In this document: one piece after another, positions 41,457 through 50,787 of the stretch
Layout: the number at the start of each line of letters is the position of its first letter
Numbering within the stretch: position 1 is the first letter of the stretch
Assembly (NCBI GenBank): GCA_900317055.1
Contig: ONFF01000020.1
Location: 1-64,000 of the forward strand
Reading direction: 5' to 3'
Source: an uncultured Bacteroidales bacterium
GTDB lineage: Bacteria; Bacteroidota; Bacteroidia; Bacteroidales; F082
DNA: 64,000 bases
Made by a program: the position numbers and the translations under genes
The notes under the pieces: model-generated
Databases searched by the model: none
What the model was told of the DNA's origin: nothing
Seen by the model: the letters and a program-made list of their open reading frames with translations, nothing else

Positions 41457-43250
41457 ATGAAAACCTGTCTGCATATCGTCGTGTTATTATCGTTGATGGT
41501 GGTTGGCTGTGCCCGAACCGTTGATGATAGGGTTGAAGAGGTGGTGGCCACACCGTCTCTCCTGAAATTATCCGCCATTGATAGTTTGATGTGGTGGCGG
41601 GCGGATAGTGCTTTGGCGGTGATGATGGAGTTTGCGGGGAGTGAGGCGGCGGATAGCTTGGATGTGTTTGAGGGGCATTATTGCCAGGTGCTGATTGCGG
41701 AATTGCTTTATAAGAATTTCTATAAGCAGAGTAATAGGAAGGAACTGCTGAAGGCGGTTCATTATTTTGATTCGATTGTGGGGATGGATGGGTATGGAGC
41801 GGACACACGCGATGTGTCCGTACAAAAAGGTGTGTCCGTACAGGGGCGGGATGCGTTTTTGGCGGCGCGGGCGCATTATATTAATGGTGTGGGATTGTAT
41901 GAACGGGATAGCGTGGTAGAGGCTTGCGGGGAGTATCTGAAGGCGTTGGAGGTGGTGGAGACGCATTTCCCTAATTTGGAGACGCAAGACGTTGCGTCTC
42001 TTCGGGTTGAACATTTGCCTCGGTTTATGGGGTTGACTTACGGTAGGCTTGCGGAATTGTTTTCGGGACAGTTTATGCAGGAACCCGCTATTGTGTGCTG
42101 CAAGAGAGCGCTTGAATTTCAAGAGATAGAGCCAGGCTCACCGTTAAACCAATCTGGCTTGTTGTATTTATTAGGCAAACAATATGACAAGTTGAACCAA
42201 TATGACAGCGCAGCGTATTATTATGATGAGGCCTTGCGGCTGTTGCCCGATACAAACAATTTGGTTTATAGGGATTTGGTTTCGCAATATGCAATACTCA
42301 AGTATGAAACAGAGAATGATGCCGAATCGTTTATTCAAGACTTGGGATGCATGGTGGCACAGGCTGCTGACGAAAGCGAAAAGCTGACACGCTATTTGAC
42401 CATCGGCGCATTCTATGCGGATGTTGGCCAAAACGACTCTGCATTGAAGTATTTGACCCCTGTGTTCATGTATAAAGATGATTACCAAATGACGAGAGAG
42501 GCCGCCAGATGCATGCGTGACATCTACCAAAGCCAAGGCGACTCTTTGAAGGTTATCCAATATGCGATGTATTTAACAGATAACGAAGTGCACGAAGGGG
42601 AAAGTAACGCGCAAGTCTCGCAGCTTAACGAGTTGTTTCAGCGGCATTTGCAGTGGAAACAGAAGAAGGCCGAGTCTGAGAGAATGCTGGCTGAACAGTT
42701 GGCGGCACGGCGACGCTTGGTGCGGGGTGTGGTGACGGCTGTGGTGGTGCTGTTGGTTGTGGGGCTTGGGCTGTGGTGGTGGATGGCCAGACGAAAAAAG
42801 GAGCATGAGGCTGAGACGCAGACCTGGCACGAGGAGAAGCAACAGCTTCAGACGCGGGTGGATGATGCCTTGCAGCAGCTTCAGACAGTGGATGACGCGC
42901 TGCAGCAATTGCAGACGCAAGCGAACGATGCCTTGCAGCAGGCGCGGTCGATGCTACCGCAACGGGTGAACGAGATTTACAGCTCGAAGGTGGAGAACCG
43001 TTTGGAGCGCATCATGGCCGAGTTTAAGGCGGCCTATCCGAAGGCCTTGGAGCGACTGGCCGCTGCACACCCTGAGTTGAACGAGGTGGAGCGACAAATG
43101 GCCGTGCTCAATTTCTTGCACTTCCGTGCAAAGGAGGAAGCCAACCTGACGGGATACACCGAGGGAACGACCTTAAAATACCGCTCCAACCTCAACAAAA
43201 AGGCTGGTTCCGACCCAATTTCTGCACTTCTTGCAGAAGGAAAAATCTGA
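41457..43250 (+). CDS. TPR lipoprotein with transmembrane helix, coiled coil and HTH
   Basis: 597 residues from the ATG at 41457. Lipoprotein signal MKTCLHIVVLLSLMVVGC. TPR-like helices fill about residues 30-390. A strong transmembrane helix (GVVTAVVVLLVVGLGLWWWM) is near residue 430. A coiled coil repeats QQLQTxVDDAL. The C-terminal HTH is HPELNEVERQMAVLNFLHFR, then AKEEANLTGYTEGTTLKYRS. It is the same architecture as the protein at 2525. Two palindromic repeats lie inside the TPR-coding part (41801, 41979). It directly precedes the array of secreted proteins and may regulate it; that is inference from position. Confidence 0.85.
   Translation: MKTCLHIVVLLSLMVVGCARTVDDRVEEVVATPSLLKLSAIDSLMWWRADSALAVMMEFAGSEAADSLDVFEGHYCQVLIAELLYKNFYKQSNRKELLKAVHYFDSIVGMDGYGADTRDVSVQKGVSVQGRDAFLAARAHYINGVGLYERDSVVEACGEYLKALEVVETHFPNLETQDVASLRVEHLPRFMGLTYGRLAELFSGQFMQEPAIVCCKRALEFQEIEPGSPLNQSGLLYLLGKQYDKLNQYDSAAYYYDEALRLLPDTNNLVYRDLVSQYAILKYETENDAESFIQDLGCMVAQAADESEKLTRYLTIGAFYADVGQNDSALKYLTPVFMYKDDYQMTREAARCMRDIYQSQGDSLKVIQYAMYLTDNEVHEGESNAQVSQLNELFQRHLQWKQKKAESERMLAEQLAARRRLVRGVVTAVVVLLVVGLGLWWWMARRKKEHEAETQTWHEEKQQLQTRVDDALQQLQTVDDALQQLQTQANDALQQARSMLPQRVNEIYSSKVENRLERIMAEFKAAYPKALERLAAAHPELNEVERQMAVLNFLHFRAKEEANLTGYTEGTTLKYRSNLNKKAGSDPISALLAEGKI
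41801..41842. repeat. Palindrome plus direct repeat inside the TPR gene
   Basis: GGACACA-CGCGA-TGTGTCC (41801-41819) overlaps a 12-mer, TGTGTCCGTACA, that recurs 18 bp later (41813, 41831). The 18-bp period keeps the frame and encodes DVSVQKGVSVQG. Confidence 0.65.
41979..42000. repeat. GAGACGCAA palindrome inside the TPR gene
   Basis: GAGACGCAA-GACG-TTGCGTCTC, perfect 9-4-9 inverted repeat, in frame (ETQDVASL). An additional GGAGACGCA occurs 22 bp upstream. It shares the GAGACGCA core with the palindrome at 12415. Confidence 0.7.
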
Positions 43251-43344
43251 ATTGCGGGCTTCTAACTCGTTGATTTTCAAAAGCACTTTTTGAGAAAAAT
43301 ATGAATTGGGCGTTTTGATTGTTTTTTTGACGGTTTTTTTGTTA

Positions 43345-43352
43345 TAGTTTTG
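43345..43352 (+). promoter_or_regulatory. -7 box of the secreted-protein array
   Basis: TAGTTTTG, 17 bases before the ATG at 43370. The upstream region is T-rich and has no certain -33 box. It is probably the main promoter for the seven-gene array. Confidence 0.5.
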
Positions 43353-43369
43353 CATAAAACTATAAAGCA

Positions 43370-44548
43370 ATGAAAACACCAAGACTTTACACCCTGCTTG
43401 TGCTCCTGCTGATGGTGGGAGGGGTGACGATGCAGGCGCAAACCTTCAGCTCCGTCTGCGAGACGGGACAGTCTTTGCGTTACACGGTCACAAGCCAAAA
43501 CCCACCCGAAGTTGAACTTGTGCAATGCGAAGATCGTTTTGGAGGAGTCACTATTCCTGACTCAGTGATTTTTAATGGCACGAACTACGCTGTTGTCTCC
43601 ATAGGAATGTCGGCATTTGCGTTAGAAGGTACTCTTTTCAACGGACCTTTGTCTATTCCCAACACGGTTAGAAACATTGGGATAGACGCTTTTTCGGATT
43701 GCCGTTTCACTGGTCCGTTGGTGATTCCCAATTCCGTTGAAACAATTGGCTTCAGGGCGTTCATGAATTGTGACAGGTTCACCAGCTTGACCTTATCGGA
43801 GTCTTTGACCTTCATTGAAGCTTTGACCTTTTTGCAGTGCTATGGATTTAGGGGCGACCTGAAAATCCCCGAATCTGTTAGATATGTTACGCCAGAGGCA
43901 TTTGAGAATTGCAGATTTGACGGCACATTATACCTTTCGCCACAAATGGATTATATCGATGGAGGTTTTGAGAATTGTTACATGTTTAAGGCCGTCGATA
44001 TCCCTGAAGGCGTAAGCAATATACTTCATTCTGCCTTCGACTTCCTGCAATATGCCACAGAACTGACGCTTCCTTCAACGATTACGTTTATTGGGGACGA
44101 CGCTTTCTGCCGTTTGTTCTTCCTTGAGCAAATGACGGTGAAGGCCATTGACCCTCCCTATCTTGAGGAAGGAGCTTTTCTCAACACTAACCGCGATATT
44201 CCCGTCTATATCCCCATGGGAACGATTGAAGCCTATCGAAGTGCGCCGTATTGGTCGGAGTTCACCAATTTCATTGAGGTTGACTTTGATGGAGTTGACG
44301 AACAAGAAGACAATGTGGAGATGGAGGTCTATCCGAATCCTACACGCAATTTGGTTCAAGTTGTGTTGCCCAACGAGGCCGAGGCCACGGAAATGGAACT
44401 CATCAACATGAGCGGCCAAGTGGTGGCCACGAAGACCTTCAGCGGCAAGGGTGGTTGGATGGAGATGGGCGACTTGCCCAAAGGGATGTACATGCTGAGG
44501 ATCCGCAATGCGGAAGTGTGCCTCACACGGAAAGTGCTGAGGGAATGA
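43370..44548 (+). CDS. Array gene 1: secreted LRR (BspA-type) protein, T9SS
   Basis: 392 residues. Leader MKTPRLYTLLVLLLMVGGVT (then MQAQ) is of the LYTLL type shared with array genes 3 and 5. LRR_5 repeats span about residues 60-290 (LSIPNTVRNIGIDAFSDCRF, VIPNSVETIGFRAFMNCDRF). The terminal sorting domain (YPNPTRNLVQVVL, LINMSGQVVATKT, GMYMLRIRNAE) differs from those of genes 2-7. So this gene shares the left end, but not the right end, of the cassette block. Probably a surface adhesin; paralogue of the protein at 1-1530. Confidence 0.92.
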   Translation: MKTPRLYTLLVLLLMVGGVTMQAQTFSSVCETGQSLRYTVTSQNPPEVELVQCEDRFGGVTIPDSVIFNGTNYAVVSIGMSAFALEGTLFNGPLSIPNTVRNIGIDAFSDCRFTGPLVIPNSVETIGFRAFMNCDRFTSLTLSESLTFIEALTFLQCYGFRGDLKIPESVRYVTPEAFENCRFDGTLYLSPQMDYIDGGFENCYMFKAVDIPEGVSNILHSAFDFLQYATELTLPSTITFIGDDAFCRLFFLEQMTVKAIDPPYLEEGAFLNTNRDIPVYIPMGTIEAYRSAPYWSEFTNFIEVDFDGVDEQEDNVEMEVYPNPTRNLVQVVLPNEAEATEMELINMSGQVVATKTFSGKGGWMEMGDLPKGMYMLRIRNAEVCLTRKVLRE

Positions 44549-44596
44549 ACTGATGTTTAACTTTGCAAACGACAAATCATTAAAACAGAATAAACT

Positions 44597-45397
44597 ATGA
44601 AGAAACTATCATTTATCCTTGCCGCATTGCTGGTATGCGGAGCGATGCAAGCACAAATCTCGTTCGACTTTGAAGACGGCACCCTTCAAGGCTGGACCAC
44701 TATTGATGCCGACGGCGATGGCCACAACTGGCAACAGCAGTCTGCCAACGGATTGGGACACTTGGATTCCGATGGAGTGTTACTATCTTATTCAGTGAAC
44801 CCTACCACTGGCAACCCTTTGACACCTGACAACTATCTCGTCTCACCACAAATATCCTTAAATTCACAATATCCCATTCTCAGCTTCTATGCCTGCGCTT
44901 TGGATGAGTACAGCAGTGCGGAACATTTTGCGGTGGCCATCTCCACTACTGTCAATGACGACCCGTTGGCTTTTGCCAACTTTCGTGAATGGACTTTGAT
45001 GGCCAAATGCGAGGGAAAACGTCAAGGCAATTGGTATCGGTATACAGTTGACATTTCCAATTATGCCGGTCAGGAGGTCTATATTGCTTTCCGTCACTTC
45101 AGCAGCACAGGATATTCCGCCATCTGTATTGATGACATTTTTATTGAAGGTTCGTATGATGGGGTCGAAGAAGAAGCTGAAAGCATTGGCGTTTATCCCA
45201 ATCCGGCAAGGGACAGGGTTGTTATTGAAGGCATGGAGGCTGTTGAGGTAATGGTTTACAATACTTTTGGGCAGATGGTGAAGTGTGTGCTGGGGACGAA
45301 CGAGATTGATGTTGAAGGATTGGCGGAAGGGGTTTACCTTCTGCGCATTATGGATGCTGAAGGAAAAGTTTACACTAACAAAATCACGAAACGATGA
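44597..45397 (+). CDS. Array gene 2: secreted choice-of-anchor/cleaved-adhesin domain protein, T9SS
   Basis: 266 residues. Signal peptide MKKLSFILAALLVCGAMQAQ, then ISFDFEDGTLQGWTTIDADG and DGHNW, the start of the cleaved-adhesin (choice-of-anchor J) domain known from gingipain hemagglutinin regions; jelly-roll strands continue to ICIDDIFIEGS. The T9SS domain (YPNPARDRVVIEGMEAVEVM, YNTFGQMVK, GLAEGVYLLRI) is nearly identical in DNA to that of gene 3. The gap to gene 1 is 48 bp; the end overlaps gene 3 by 4 bp. Confidence 0.9.
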   Translation: MKKLSFILAALLVCGAMQAQISFDFEDGTLQGWTTIDADGDGHNWQQQSANGLGHLDSDGVLLSYSVNPTTGNPLTPDNYLVSPQISLNSQYPILSFYACALDEYSSAEHFAVAISTTVNDDPLAFANFREWTLMAKCEGKRQGNWYRYTVDISNYAGQEVYIAFRHFSSTGYSAICIDDIFIEGSYDGVEEEAESIGVYPNPARDRVVIEGMEAVEVMVYNTFGQMVKCVLGTNEIDVEGLAEGVYLLRIMDAEGKVYTNKITKR

Positions 45398-46311
45398 GAA
45401 ACATTAGACTATACACCCTGCTTGTGCTCCTGCTGATGGCGGGCGGGGTGAAAGCGCAAGAAACAACGAGCATTCTGAAAGACAATTCCGAATGGAATAT
45501 TCTATGGCAGTCCACTGGCGTTCCTATACCAGAATCAGTAACTGAAAGTTTGATGGTATCAGGCGACACATTGGTGGATGGTGTATTATATAAAAAAGTG
45601 TTGAGAAAACTATCATCAGAGACCCAATATTGGCATGGTAGTTTGGAGTATGATTTATATGGCATAATTAAAGAAGAGGAATCGGGGAAGGTGTTTTATA
45701 AGCCTATAGAACAGGAAATTGAGTATTTGTTGTATGATTTTGGCATGAATGTCAATGACACGGCGGTAATGTATTGGTGTCAAAATCCAGATTGGGAAGT
45801 TCATGTCCGTATCGATTCAATTGCCATGCAACACATTGCGGGTGCTGAAAGAAGGGTCTTCTATGTGAGTTCAAAAGACATGTTTGGTGATGAATGGCAT
45901 TGGCTCAATACATGGGTGGAGGGTATTGGCGCGATGGAAGGGTTGCTATACAGTTGTCACATTGTCAACGCTGGAGGCATCACCCTTCACGAACTCTTAT
46001 GCTATCATGAAGATGGAGAACTCGTTTGGCAGAATTCCACTTATAATACCTGCCTGATTGATCCTTTGAGTATTCAAGATAATACAGAGGCATCTAGTTT
46101 GCAAGTTTATCCCAATCCGGCAAAGGACAGGGTTGTTATTGAAGGCATGGAGGCTGTTGAGGTAATGGTTTACAATACTTCAGGGCAGATGGTGAAGTGT
46201 GTGCGGGGGACGAATGAGATTGATGTTGAGGGATTGGCGGAAGGGGTTTATTTGGTGAGGATTATGGATGCAGATGGAAAAGTTTACACGAACAAAATCA
46301 CGAAACGATGA
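45394..46311 (+). CDS. Array gene 3: secreted protein of unknown passenger type, T9SS
   Basis: 305 residues. Leader MRNIRLYTLLVLLLMAGGVK (then AQ). The passenger (residues about 23-230) is unrecognised: beta-rich, with SEWNILWQSTGVPIP and VKA-type strands, two tryptophan-rich stretches and three cysteines, and resembles short T9SS type A hypothetical proteins. The sorting domain repeats that of gene 2 almost exactly (YPNPAKDRVVIEGMEAVEVM, GLAEGVYLVRI). ATGA overlaps join it to genes 2 and 4. No enzymatic motif seen. Confidence 0.88.
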   Translation: MRNIRLYTLLVLLLMAGGVKAQETTSILKDNSEWNILWQSTGVPIPESVTESLMVSGDTLVDGVLYKKVLRKLSSETQYWHGSLEYDLYGIIKEEESGKVFYKPIEQEIEYLLYDFGMNVNDTAVMYWCQNPDWEVHVRIDSIAMQHIAGAERRVFYVSSKDMFGDEWHWLNTWVEGIGAMEGLLYSCHIVNAGGITLHELLCYHEDGELVWQNSTYNTCLIDPLSIQDNTEASSLQVYPNPAKDRVVIEGMEAVEVMVYNTSGQMVKCVRGTNEIDVEGLAEGVYLVRIMDADGKVYTNKITKR

Positions 46312-47789
46312 AAAACATTAGACTTATTGCATTGGTTGCCCTTTTAATGCTTGGGGCGAGGATTCAGGCACAAAACAAAGTCGACCCTTGGCCGCATTAT
46401 ATTGAAGAATATCCTTTATGGATTGATTCTGTCACAACTCAACCTGATGGTTTTGTGATGAATGCCAATGGCAATGTGGAAATCTCCACGCCTGAAGGTT
46501 TGGCGTGGTTGATAAGCGCAGCGAACGGGCTGAACGGCTGCGAGCCTGACAATTTCGATGGGCGCACCGTGAGACTCACTTGCGACATCGACCTTGACGC
46601 TGGTGCGCATCGGCGCTTTTCGCCCATCGGCAGCCGCGAACATCCCTTTATGGGTACTTTTGATGGTGGCGGTCATACAATCGATGGCTTGTATGTCGCG
46701 TATAATTCCCCAGAGTATGATCCCGCTTTTGATATAGGCATGTTCGGATGTCTCAAACATGGAACAGTGAAAGATTTTGTTGTCAATTCAGGCTTGTTTG
46801 TTACAGGCCATCACCTTAACGGCAGCGAGTTTTTTGACGGATGTTTGGTGGGTATCTCCGATTCACTCTCTGTAGTGGATGGTTGCATTGTAAAAATAAG
46901 GGCTGGAAGTGCTGGAGGAGATGACCAATTTGGTAGTATTGTCGGATTGAACAGAAACTCCCTTGTAAGGAATTGCGCCTATTGCTATGGTGACAATGAC
47001 TATTTGGTTTCAAGGAACGGAGGAGGTATCGTATATCACAACCTTTCGGAAGGCGGGTATGCCGACGCAGAGGTGGTTAATTGCTTCTTCTATGGAAGCG
47101 TTAAAGGTTCGTATAGCGCCCAGTCGTTTGGCGGGATTGTTTGCTTCAACGAATCAGATAGTCAGGGCGGCAAAGCCGTGGTAAAGAATTGCTTTGCCGA
47201 AGTCCTTTCTAGGTTGAATGGTTTTATGGAATACAAAGGTTCCGTAGTGGGTTACAACATGAAAGGTTGCGTGGTGGAAAACTGCTATGGCCATATTTGG
47301 AACAACAACGGTCAAGCAGGTCTTTTCGGCGACAATCAGGGTTCGGCTTCGGAATGTGCGGAATTTCTTCCTACTGGTCCGTGCCAATTGGAAACAAGCG
47401 TGATGGTAGGCTCCACTTCGACCGACATTATGTTGGATGCCCTCAACGCTTGGGTGGACATGCAAGAGGATTCTTCTATTTACAAACGCTGGAAGCCTAT
47501 TTATGAGCCTTACTATATCCCCATGTTTGAGGACGGCATTGAGGCTGTTGGCGAAAACAATGGGACTGCTGATTTATTGTCGGTTTATCCCAATCCTGCC
47601 AATGGGGTTGTGCGGATTGAGGGCGTTGAGGTTGATGAGGTTTTGGTTTATAATGCTTTGGGGCAGGTGGTGAAGAGGGTGCGGAACTCTAATGAAATTA
47701 GTGTGGAAGGTTTGGCGGAAGGGGTTTATTTGGTAAGGATTGCGGATGCTGAAGGTAAAGTTTACACAAACAAAATCACGGTACAATGA
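46308..47789 (+). CDS. Array gene 4: secreted GLUG-like beta-helix protein, T9SS
   Basis: 493 residues. Leader MKNIRLIALVALLMLGARIQ (then AQ), of the LIA type shared with genes 6 and 7. The passenger has ISTPEGLAWLISAANGLNGC, LTCDIDLDAGAHRRFSPIGS and FMGTFDGGGHTIDGLYV, a pattern known from GLUG-motif and related right-handed beta-helix adhesins, followed by further helix turns (VVNCFFYGSVKGSYSAQSFG). The sorting domain is YPNPANGVVRIEGVEVDEVL, YNALGQVVKRVRNSNEISV. It has ATGA overlaps at both ends. Confidence 0.9.
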   Translation: MKNIRLIALVALLMLGARIQAQNKVDPWPHYIEEYPLWIDSVTTQPDGFVMNANGNVEISTPEGLAWLISAANGLNGCEPDNFDGRTVRLTCDIDLDAGAHRRFSPIGSREHPFMGTFDGGGHTIDGLYVAYNSPEYDPAFDIGMFGCLKHGTVKDFVVNSGLFVTGHHLNGSEFFDGCLVGISDSLSVVDGCIVKIRAGSAGGDDQFGSIVGLNRNSLVRNCAYCYGDNDYLVSRNGGGIVYHNLSEGGYADAEVVNCFFYGSVKGSYSAQSFGGIVCFNESDSQGGKAVVKNCFAEVLSRLNGFMEYKGSVVGYNMKGCVVENCYGHIWNNNGQAGLFGDNQGSASECAEFLPTGPCQLETSVMVGSTSTDIMLDALNAWVDMQEDSSIYKRWKPIYEPYYIPMFEDGIEAVGENNGTADLLSVYPNPANGVVRIEGVEVDEVLVYNALGQVVKRVRNSNEISVEGLAEGVYLVRIADAEGKVYTNKITVQ

Positions 47790-49303
47790 AAAACATAATG
47801 CTTTACACCCTGCTTGCGCTCCTGCTGATGGCGGGAGGGGTGACGATGCAAGCGCAAGTGCGTAGCGAGCTGTACGAATTGCTTCCTGAATCGCGCAGTA
47901 TCAAGGTTGGTGATGTCAACAACGACGGATTTGCCGATGTGGTCGTTAGCCGACTCAACATCATGTACAGCGAGGTGATTTTCTCCATCTATCTCAACGA
48001 TGGGACGGGGCATCTTGAATGTTCCCAAAACATCAGTAGCCCAAAACCCGACATGCACATGGGCTATGAGATGCTACAGCTAGCCTTCCTCTTGGAGGAT
48101 TTCGACAAGGACGGCAGTATAGACATAGCTTCGTATGCCTACGTTAATTATCCAGGAATGGATAATGACACTTGTTTTATAAGAGTTGACTACAATGACG
48201 GCGACGGAAGATTCGGGCGTTTTGCCGAGACCCCTTTAATTCAGCCGGAATGGGTTTGGTATAATGGTTATCAGCATTTCTTAGACAATCCGTTCTATCT
48301 GATGATGACATCGGGCGATTTTAATGGTGATTCGTTCCTAGATATTGCGGTATCAAACGATTATCATCTCAACAGTGAATCTGGTTTAGGTTATTTGTGT
48401 AATGATGGTACGGGCAACTTCGCTACGGAAGCGGTTTTTTCTATTGGTTCGCTTTATGTGCCCACTGTTTGCGACATGAATCACGACAAGAAGGACGACA
48501 TTGTTGACGCCTACTCCCTTCTTTATACCACAGACAGCTTGATTCCTCGCGAAGGATATGTCCATCCGTGGGTCCCTGACGGCTACTCTACTAATGGTCT
48601 GGTGGTTTTTGACATCGACGGCGACGGTTGGGAGGATGTAGTGGAGGGCCGTTCGACCAGCGATTCACACATTTGGGTCTATAGGAACCTTGGCAACGAG
48701 GAATTCGAGAAAATGGATTCCATCGGATTTCCAGGCACCATCACTTGGTATGATGAAGGCATTGACAATATGAAACTGGTGAACTACAACGGTGACGAAT
48801 ATCCCGACATCATCGCCCAAGTGTTTGATTTCAGGACTGAATACGCAGGCTATTGCGTGTTCGAGGGGAATGGCACTTTCGAGTTTGGTGAGCCAGTGTT
48901 TTTCCCCTTGGAACATTTTGAGGATGAGTTCATCCGCAATTTCGATGTTGCCGACTTGAACGGTGACGGCTTCGATGACTTGATTGTCATGCATGCGCCG
49001 TGGTTCGGAATGGGAAGTTCATGGCTTGAAGTGTTTATGAACGATGGCACAGGGTTCGATGCCATAGAAGAAAGTGATAACGATTCTGCTGTAACCTGTT
49101 CGCCCAATCCCGCAAACGACTATGTTTATATCAATGGTATTGAACCCGCCGAAGTGCAGGTATACAATGCCTTGGGGCAGGTGGTGAAGAGGGTGCGGAA
49201 CTCTAATGAAATTAGTGTGGATGGTTTGGCGGAAGGGGTTTATTTGGTGAGGATTAGGGATGCTGAAGGGAAAGTTTACACGAACAAAATCACAATACGA
49301 TGA
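47786..49303 (+). CDS. Array gene 5: secreted FG-GAP/VCBS-repeat protein, T9SS
   Basis: 505 residues. Leader MKNIMLYTLLALLLMAGGVT (then MQAQ), LYTLL type. The passenger is a beta-propeller of FG-GAP/VCBS repeats with calcium-binding DxDxDG-like loops: DVNNDGFADVVV, DFDKDGSIDIAS, DFNGDSFLDIAV, DMNHDKKDDIVD, DIDGDGWEDVVE and DLNGDGFDDLIV. That makes about seven blades. Such propellers bind ligands or partners at the cell surface. The sorting domain reads NPANDYVYINGIEPAEVQVY, then NALGQVVKRVRN. It has ATGA overlaps at both ends. Confidence 0.92.
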   Translation: MKNIMLYTLLALLLMAGGVTMQAQVRSELYELLPESRSIKVGDVNNDGFADVVVSRLNIMYSEVIFSIYLNDGTGHLECSQNISSPKPDMHMGYEMLQLAFLLEDFDKDGSIDIASYAYVNYPGMDNDTCFIRVDYNDGDGRFGRFAETPLIQPEWVWYNGYQHFLDNPFYLMMTSGDFNGDSFLDIAVSNDYHLNSESGLGYLCNDGTGNFATEAVFSIGSLYVPTVCDMNHDKKDDIVDAYSLLYTTDSLIPREGYVHPWVPDGYSTNGLVVFDIDGDGWEDVVEGRSTSDSHIWVYRNLGNEEFEKMDSIGFPGTITWYDEGIDNMKLVNYNGDEYPDIIAQVFDFRTEYAGYCVFEGNGTFEFGEPVFFPLEHFEDEFIRNFDVADLNGDGFDDLIVMHAPWFGMGSSWLEVFMNDGTGFDAIEESDNDSAVTCSPNPANDYVYINGIEPAEVQVYNALGQVVKRVRNSNEISVDGLAEGVYLVRIRDAEGKVYTNKITIR

Positions 49304-50787
49304 AAAACATTAGACTTATTGCTATGGTTGGGCTTGGCCTTATGGCGAGCAACCTTTTTGCACAAGTTCCCGGCAGATGGGAAGACCCGATGAAGGTGGA
49401 TGCCTCTGTAATCAGCAACCAAACGGTCAGGGTTCAGTGGGAAAGCCAATTCGTCGATCATTTTGAAACGGGTGATTTCAGCCTTTTCGACTGGAGCAAT
49501 GCCGTTTCTGATTATCCTTGGGAGATTACCGACAGCCAGTCTTTTGACGGTTCCTTCTCCATGCGGGCGTCGAATGCGGGCGTCGACAATTCGACTTCGG
49601 CCATTCAAATCAAGATGCCGATTCCACGTGATTGCGAGATGTGGTTTTATGGCAAAATCTCCTCGGAAAACAACTGGGATTTGGGTAAGTTCTATATCGA
49701 TGGCGAGTGCATGACAAACCAGTCGGGACAAGGCTCTTGGCATGAGTTTCGGTTTGACGTCACGGAAGGCGAACACACTTTTAAGTGGGAGTATGCCAAA
49801 GATGGTGAAGAGGGTGCCCTGGACGACACTTGGTATATTGACTGCATCCATTTTGTTTACGATGGCTCTTTTTATCAGCCGCAATGTTGGTTGTATTATG
49901 GATATGACGGTTACCGTGGCAGCATGGGTGACGGCGGCAATGCCTGTGAATGGGCCATGAAATGGACGGAGCAGACGAGTGGAGTCATTACGGATGTTGC
50001 CCTCTACAGCGATGCTGAAGGACTGACGGGCGGCACCTATACGTGTACCATATACTTGGGCGGTGAAGATGCGCCTGGGGAGGCGATGTCGTCAATTACC
50101 GTGGATGTGACGCCAGGACTGGGCGATTATCAGTATTTTGAATTGGATGACTGGGTGGAGGTCGGTTTAGAGGCAGGAAGCATCTGGATGGTATGGAGCA
50201 CCGACGACGGCCTCGAGACACCGGCTCCCTACGGCAATGGTGGTTCGAGCGACGATGGCACTTGGTGGAAAACCGAAGACGGATGGCAGCAAACCGACCT
50301 TGGTGGTGGCGCTTGGCTGATGCAGATGCTTATGTATTATGACAGCGGTTTTCCGCATTTCAAGGTGTATCGCGCCCTTTGCGACGACCAAGACATGGAA
50401 TTGATTGCGAGAAAATTGGACGTCAATTCCTACCTTGACGGACAATGGGCTGACTTGGATGACGGCCTTTACAAATGGGGTGTCAGCCATGTGATCAACG
50501 GCGTGGAATCAGCGATTTCGTGGTCTGAATGCTTGGAGAAGAATACCACGGGGGTTGAAGAGAATCGTTTTGAGGCTGTTGTTTATCCTAATCCTGCCAA
50601 GGATTATGTGAAGATTGAAGGCACGGAGGTCGCCGAGGTGCAGGTTTATAACACTTTTGGCCAGTTGGTGAAGACCGTGCGGAACACTAATGAAATTAGT
50701 GTGGAAGGTTTGGCGGAAGGGGTTTATTTGGTGCGCATTATGGATGCGGATGGAAAAGTTTACACGAACAAAATCACGAAACGATGA
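49300..50787 (+). CDS. Array gene 6: secreted adhesin-like jelly-roll protein, T9SS
   Basis: 495 residues. Leader MKNIRLIAMVGLGLMASNLF (then AQ), LIA type. The first passenger half (VDHFETGDFSLFDWSNAVSD, then YPWEITDSQSFDGSFSMRAS) is a MAM/choice-of-anchor-like jelly roll. The second half (WLYYGYDGYRGSMGDGGNAC, EWAMKWTEQTSGVITDVALY) resembles the DUF2436/adhesin-type modules beside gingipains. A fibronectin-like strand set (FKVYRALCDDQDMELIARKL) precedes the sorting domain (YPNPAKDYVKIEGTEVAEVQ). It has ATGA overlaps at both ends. Confidence 0.88.
   Translation: MKNIRLIAMVGLGLMASNLFAQVPGRWEDPMKVDASVISNQTVRVQWESQFVDHFETGDFSLFDWSNAVSDYPWEITDSQSFDGSFSMRASNAGVDNSTSAIQIKMPIPRDCEMWFYGKISSENNWDLGKFYIDGECMTNQSGQGSWHEFRFDVTEGEHTFKWEYAKDGEEGALDDTWYIDCIHFVYDGSFYQPQCWLYYGYDGYRGSMGDGGNACEWAMKWTEQTSGVITDVALYSDAEGLTGGTYTCTIYLGGEDAPGEAMSSITVDVTPGLGDYQYFELDDWVEVGLEAGSIWMVWSTDDGLETPAPYGNGGSSDDGTWWKTEDGWQQTDLGGGAWLMQMLMYYDSGFPHFKVYRALCDDQDMELIARKLDVNSYLDGQWADLDDGLYKWGVSHVINGVESAISWSECLEKNTTGVEENRFEAVVYPNPAKDYVKIEGTEVAEVQVYNTFGQLVKTVRNTNEISVEGLAEGVYLVRIMDADGKVYTNKITKR

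Noticed and set aside
41801-42000. Premature decay of the TPR regulator gene by repeats
   Set aside because: The frame remains open through both repeats, and the membrane helix and HTH downstream are intact.
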